Shown: one piece after another, positions 58,841 to 64,000 of the stretch
Layout: the number at the start of each line of letters is the position of its first letter
Numbering within the stretch: position 1 is the stretch's first letter
Assembly: GCF_963678635.1 (NCBI RefSeq)
Contig: NC_087071.1
Coordinates: 45,371,095 to 45,435,094, forward strand
Origin: Symsagittifera roscoffensis
Lineage: Eukaryota > Xenacoelomorpha > Acoela > Convolutidae
Reading direction: 5' to 3'
Length of the DNA: 64,000 nt
Program-made: the position numbers and the translations under genes
Notes under the pieces: model-generated
What the model was told of the DNA's origin: nothing
Database searches by the model: none
The model's input: the letters and a program-made list of their open reading frames with translations, nothing else

Positions 58841-59686
58841 TTAATTCATAGTGACGTCCAGATTATATGGTATTAGGATTGTATCTAAAGACTGTTTGTC
58901 GTCTTCGTTGAGATAGTTGAGATTGTAATCTCCTAGTAAAATTAGGTTTGAATTAAATGATTGTGCATGGTCAATTGATTTGGCTAGATCTTCTAAGAAG
59001 TCTGTTTTTTTGTTTCTATCATTTTTGTCGAGTCTGGCTTTAAATTCTATCCAGATGCTATCATACTTTTTGTGCATGTTGTTTAAGTCATGTCTTACTT
59101 TTGGGTTTAACTTTTTAGGAACCAGTAACATGACCCCTCCACCCTTCAATTTTTTACTTGATTCATAAGTTCTATCACATCGGAACAACTTATGTTTGTC
59201 ATTGTCTATGGCCCATAGTTTATCATCATTTGTATCATTGAACCAAGTCTCGGAAAATCCGAAAATTGTATTATATTTAAAAGTTTTGATAAGTTGTTTG
59301 AGATCTGAACGCTTTCTAGCTAAGCTTCTGCAATTAAGATGTAGTACTTTTAAGTTGTTGTTGTAGTTTTCCAGTTTTTTCTTTATTTGTCTGAATTGCA
59401 TGAATGGTCCTGGATTTGGGTGGATATCCCCTGATGTTAGGAGAGTTTTATGAAGGGACCTTTCTTGTTTTTTATAAGTCTTGCTTGCGTTTTTTATATA
59501 ATAACTGTAATAGTAATAGCTTATATTATTAAGTATAGTGCAATAATGTTTGTTCGAGTATATTGTGGCAAGCCATGGAAAAATATAATTTCCTTTTCTT
59601 TTATTCAGTACCGCATGAGCTACGAAATGATCGCTTTCGCAGAAGCTGATGACAGATATGCTAGTTAAGGCAAAAAGTAACAGCAT
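58841..59686 (-). pseudogene. LINE ORF2 N-terminal part: signal-like start, 2A motif, endonuclease
   Basis: 281 residues. It starts MLLLFALTSISVISFCESD, a hydrophobic signal-like stretch. A 2A-like GDIHPNPGP follows at about residue 88, then an APE-type endonuclease: LHLNCRSLARK, FGFSETW, GGGVMLLVPKK and LILLGDYNLNYL. The expected YRPP block between WIEFK and the GD motif is missing, pointing to a small deletion. The Asp-His end of the domain lies in another frame. Confidence 0.85.
59405..59431 (-). other. 2A-like ribosome-skipping motif
   Basis: GDIHPNPGP preceded by LLTS. The 2A consensus is D(V/I)ExNPGP, and variants with His-Pro before NPGP are known in non-LTR elements. Skipping would separate the leader peptide (about 95 residues) from the endonuclease/RT protein. 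Confidence 0.75.
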
Positions 59687-59763
59687 ATCGCTTTGTAGAA
59701 CAATTATAGTTAAAATTACAAATAACAGTCGTTTATCAAAAATATAGTCTTAACTAGCATTAA

Positions 59764-60438
59764 TTAATAATGAAAACCTTGCGAGTAGTTATATGACTGC
59801 TGGCTAGGATTCAGAATATGGTTATAATTATTATCACAGCCCCATGAGTTGTTGTTGAAATTAATTTGACCAGTTTGTCGGCCATGACCAGTTTGTCGGC
59901 CATATGGGTGCATGCGATCGTTACTATAGGGTCTATTGGTAGACCTATAAACATTTTTATGTTGATAATTGGAAAGCAATTTTTGGTTGGAATTTGCTTT
60001 TGCAGTATAATCAGGGGCTGGTTTTACCCTCGGGAGTTTACTTAAGTGTTTGAACACGTATGAGCCGAAGCAATTGCGCAAAAATGGTATACCTAATTCA
60101 TCGTTCAGGTGTATAGTGTCAAAATATAAACTCTGATAGCTCTCCAAGCTTTTGATGTTTGAGTTTAGATTTAGCACATCAAATCCCGTCGTCGAACCAT
60201 ACATTTCATTCAGAAAACGATTATAATGATCAATTTTGTCATTAGCATCATCATTGTTAAGTATCGGTGGTATTTCGCAAATAACAATCGATTCTGGTGA
60301 AAATTTCGAAGAGCGGTCTTGTTGTGGTCCAGAAAGGGTAGTAAAATCTTCCCAATACCCCTCCGAATTCTCGGGAACTGCTCCGCAATGATTGTAGCTG
60401 TACCTCCGCAATTCGGATAACCTCGGTTGTAATTTCAA
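59764..60438 (-). pseudogene. LINE ORF1 fragment, SGNH-hydrolase C-terminal half
   Basis: About 225 residues with no ATG at the start of the open frame. It contains SIVICEIPPILN, HYNRFLNEMYG and the block V motif YFDTIHLNDELGIPF (Asp and His), then a Asn/Tyr/Gln-rich tail with a repeated YGRQTGHGRQTG. The N-terminal part with the nucleophile Ser was not found in frame. Confidence 0.7.
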
Positions 60439-60899
60439 TATAGTTTGCTCTTTTTTACTTCGCTGTCGAGAATCTTTGTTGTTTCTACCAGCGAAAATCG
60501 CTCTTATGGTTTTCGCGCATTTTCACTTACTGCGAAATTTCAAGGTGACGTGTCTTTATTTCCGAACGAATTCTTGAAAATTACGTCGTCACTGCCAATT
60601 GACCTCTCCCAACTCGTCAAATTGAACAATTAACACAATTATTTCGTCGAAACTGCCAACTTTCTCATTCGGCTGCCGCTAATAAAATTTCGTTGTTGGC
60701 ATGCATTTTGGCGACTGCCATATGTGTATACTTACAGGTGAGTCCTCTTTCTTCTGCATTTCAGTCCTTGTGGCCAATTATCGAACAGCTTGTCAACATA
60801 GGTGGAAATACATCTCCAACAAGACAATTTGTGGACCATATTGAACTTCAGATCACCGGAGAATGACAAATTAAGTGAGGGAAAAGTCAATTTTTTTTA

Positions 60900-62530
60900 G
60901 CAGACATGAATTTTTTTTTGTCTAAACTGAAGAAGCATGACGTGCATGGCGAAAAATTATGTGAAATTGAAGCGGCTGCCAAGGGCACACAAAAAAGTTA
61001 CTCCAGACGTCGTGATATGGGAATTGAAAAAGCTACGAAATATCACCAAAACATCGAACAAGTGGCGGTACCTTTTGATACAGGACTTAGATTTTGCGTT
61101 TTGAAAAAACACACATATGAAGCAAAACTGACCTTAATGCAAGGATCAGAACAGTTTGAGAGACATGATAACATGAACGATTCAGTTGTTGAAAAAATTG
61201 AAAAAAAAAGTTGAACAAAGAACAAATGCCATGAACAAAAGGGATGATATTACAGATAGCTTATATGCGAGGTTGAGGTCAAATCGTGGTCAACATGCAA
61301 AACTTTATGAGCAACCCTGACAGTCATTTTGGAAAACCTTTGGCTGAAAGACTATGCGAACTTTCTGGCTATGGAAATCCCTCAAACATTAAAAACCTAG
61401 AGCACATGAACGGAAAATAACCAAAAAGAAACAAAAGGGTTTATTTGAGAACCAAGACAGTGGAATGTGAGGGTTGCTTGTATTGGTATTATAAAGATTG
61501 TGGTGGCATTTCGGATGAGGATTATGATGGCATATCAGAAAAAGTTTGACTCTGGAAATTGTGCAACGAGAGGCGTGAATGTGAGCTGAGCTTAGGCGTG
61601 AAGCGTTTCTTGCGATGAGTAGACGATATTTTGAGGACTGTTGAAGGCGACCCGAGCATGGTTTTGCAAGCTGCCAACAAATTGCACCCCAACTTACAGT
61701 TTACAATTGATACACCTATTGAGAACGGTGACTTGGCTTCTTTTAGATATTAATTTAAACGTAGACATAAATGTGAATGGTACCAAAGCTCAACGGATAA
61801 TGGCATGCTTCTAAACTTCTGTATTTGCGCACCACTGCAGTTCAAGAAAAACATAATAGACGGTAAGGTGCACAAGATTTTTAGGAGCACGTCTACATGG
61901 GAGCTTTATCATGAAGCAATGATGATCAATAGACTGCAATGGGAGGAAAATCAGCACCCAGAGGAGTGGTCATCTAAAGTTGAGTCGGAAACACTAAGAA
62001 AAGATTTAGGGCAGAAATTATACCAACTAAGACGGAAACTCGGGCAAAAAATGACAAGCGAGACGAGAAACCCTCATTGCTCATGCTTCAATATCGAGGA
62101 AATCGAAGTCAATTGTTTGGAAACAAGGTTCGCAGCATCACCAAGGCACAAATTGTGTCTACGAAAATTGACAATCGCTCTCCCCTTCCTTAAGTCGTCA
62201 TTCTCCCGTGATCTGAAATCCAATGTGGTCTACAAACTGTCTTGTTGTGGATGTAATTCTAGTTATGCTAGACAAACTGTTCAACGTTTGGCCACAAAGG
62301 TTGAGGAACACAAGAAAGAGGACTCATCTGTAGGCATACACAAACGTCAGTAAGGGGAGGAAGCGACCACAAGAGTGTTGAGTTGGGAGATAATAGATAA
62401 GTCAAAGACCGCATTGAAACACCTAACATTGGAAGCGCTGCATATTACGAAACTGAGGCCAGGGATCAACACGCGGGATGAGTTCAGGAGTAGAGAGCTA
62501 ACACTTAGATTTTAGTCCAAAAAGTGTGTT
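60900..62530 (+). mobile_element. Penelope-like element, 5'-truncated and broken
   Basis: Penelope-like retroelements carry a telomerase-related reverse transcriptase followed by a GIY-YIG endonuclease. Recognisable RT pieces include HPNLQFTIDTPIENGDL, LLNFCICAPLQFKKN and KIFRSTSTWELYHEA. The GIY-YIG part is VVYKLSCCGCNSSYARQTV followed by RLATKVEEHKK and VGIHKRQ. The reading frame is interrupted several times, and the upstream RT portion is short, so it is an old copy. Confidence 0.85.
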
Positions 62531-62639
62531 GGCTGGGGATATCGAACAAGTCAACCGGAGAAATTGTAAAGTCGAAAAGTTAGTATAAGGAAGCGCCAAG
62601 TAAGATAAAAGATCAGAAATTTAGGAAAAAGAAAACATC

Positions 62640-64000
62640 ACGAAACTATTAAGTAATAATGCATCAATTCGATTAGTGGGAAGGTTTTACCTTTAGTTTA
62701 GAACCACTTAATGGTCTTTTATGATGTTTTAACGTCTTTAAACCTTTTTATATCAATTTTTTTTAACCGGGCAATGGACATAGTTCCAAAAACGCTCGAA
62801 TTCACCATTTAAGGATTTTTTTTTATAACAATTGGGTCAGAGGTCAGGAACGCTATTTCTTATGATTTTGTACCTCAATCAGTCGGAGCCAGTTCGCTGT
62901 TGAGTTATAGCGTTGTATTTTAGAATCGTTACAGCTTAAAAGCCACTACCAAAACACCCTACCCTAGATGATAAAATTACGCACCCATGACTAAGTCTCT
63001 AAATACCTAAAACACACGCGCACTGTTAAAAACAGGGTTACAACCTCAATTAAAAACCATTAGTTTTTATTGGACAGTGTAACTTTGGTCCATTTCAGAT
63101 GGAGGAAAATAAAACTCGTCTCACTTCAACATAACTAGATAAAATGCACTCAAATTTTTTAATTCAGGTACTCACATCGAGGCAGAACCTTTGCAACTAC
63201 TCCCACATGAAACCAAGTATTGTCAAAATTCACTCTAGAGGCTTTATGTAGGTGCAACTAATATAACTCAAGTAGTTTTTTTTACTTGAATCAAATTGCT
63301 CAAATAAAATCTGAACCAAAAGGCTAATTTTGTGGGCGGCCTGCCCATTCAATGTTCATATCCATCCACGAGTTGCACTCCGGTATCCATTTTCTATTTT
63401 GTTTGGAAAGAACAAGAAAACTCTAGTTGATTTACAAAAAAAACTCTCTAGAAAACTTATTGTTATTGCGCAAAATGTCTATAGTAATTCGATTCTAGAC
63501 TGATTTTCCACCGAGTTTCCCGCGATTGTAAATTCGGCTGTTTCGATGCTTGAATTTTTGTTTTCTTGCTACTCTTTTTGCAAAAACGATTTAGTTCTTA
63601 GGCACTGCACGAACCTATAGCCTTTTTCCGTCGAGACAATTACTCGATACGCGGTCAAGATTATTATGGAGGTTGAAAACGTATTTCCAATGAATTACCC
63701 GATAAGTGCGGCATTGTGTTTGATGGTTTGACTTCAGATTCAGTTCATTATGTGGCAATATTTGCAATTTTTTACGACGCAGTTAACAAGACAACTCGGA
63801 CTCCTCTACTGGCAGTTAAAATCTCTAAGCAACGAAGAAAAACTTGATACTCAGAGCCACGATGAATTTATATCTTCAAATTTAGCAGTTTATGGTAAAT
63901 CAATTTCCTCAGTACTTGTCTTAGTTTGTGATAACGAACAAATGAATTGAGCAAAACCTAAAAACACCGATGATTGGGTGCGCAAGTCACCGGCTGAACT
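62640..64000. other. AT-rich spacer, nothing recognised
   Basis: No exon-like frame, tRNA or clear repeat was seen. The open frame at 63750-63950 has no supporting signal. Confidence 0.6.

Larger units (their letters stand above)
56360..60720 (-). mobile_element. CR1/L2-type LINE with upstream SGNH ORF and 2A-like motif
   Basis: Non-LTR retrotransposon on the minus strand. Right to left: SGNH-type ORF1 (59764-60438), endonuclease (58841-59686), reverse transcriptase (56595 to about 58290), then a 3' tail of T runs alternating with ATATATTGG near 56360-56400. ORF2 is interrupted by frameshifts and stops: one lies between the endonuclease and RT parts, and another is an in-frame TAA just after NYRPISI (about 57930). 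This copy is therefore dead. The 5' end was not located. Confidence 0.88.

Overview
The window looks like nuclear DNA of an invertebrate animal. It is AT-rich, host genes are cut into short exons with GT-AG introns up to about 7 kb long, the two tRNA-Ser copies are eukaryotic in form, and much of the sequence is retroelements and short interspersed repeats. Nothing bacterial or viral was seen. I cannot name the species.

All four recognised host protein genes lie on the minus strand. Read in the direction of transcription (right to left), they are: an intronless HACL2/ILVBL-type 2-hydroxyacyl-CoA lyase (54367-56232); a divergent NSUN3/NSUN4-like RNA methyltransferase homologue (about 45974-53854, perhaps continuing to 43793); PTRHD1, a small peptidyl-tRNA hydrolase-like protein (36786-41547, four exons); and an Argonaute of the AGO rather than PIWI subfamily (4532-36084, about 20 exons, roughly 1,100 residues). 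An inverted pair of tRNA-Ser genes (42213-42630) sits between the NSUN-like gene and PTRHD1.

Two host genes look catalytically changed. The Argonaute has Thr where the third acid of the D-E-D-H slicer tetrad should be. The NSUN-like protein has lost the glycine-rich S-adenosylmethionine-binding motif.

The mobile content has three main parts. A nearly complete CR1-like LINE (about 21150-26025, plus strand) sits in an Argonaute intron. It has a PHD-finger ORF1, an endonuclease/reverse transcriptase ORF2, and a separate third ORF encoding an SGNH (GDSL-type) hydrolase with an arginine-rich tail. A bulged-A hairpin occurs three times in its 5' leader and twice in its 3' trailer. A second LINE (about 56400-60720, minus strand) has its SGNH-type ORF upstream and an ORF2 that begins with a signal-like stretch and a 2A-like GDIHPNPGP motif. 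A broken Penelope-like element (about 60900-62530, plus strand) keeps its GIY-YIG domain.

Introns and spacers are filled with at least three short repeat families (called A, B and C here), a foldback element (47455-48213), two recent tandem duplications, and a dispersed duplicate of an Argonaute exon end. The LINE with three ORFs and repeated hairpins is the best candidate for something undescribed. The changed Argonaute and NSUN-like proteins are the most interesting host findings.
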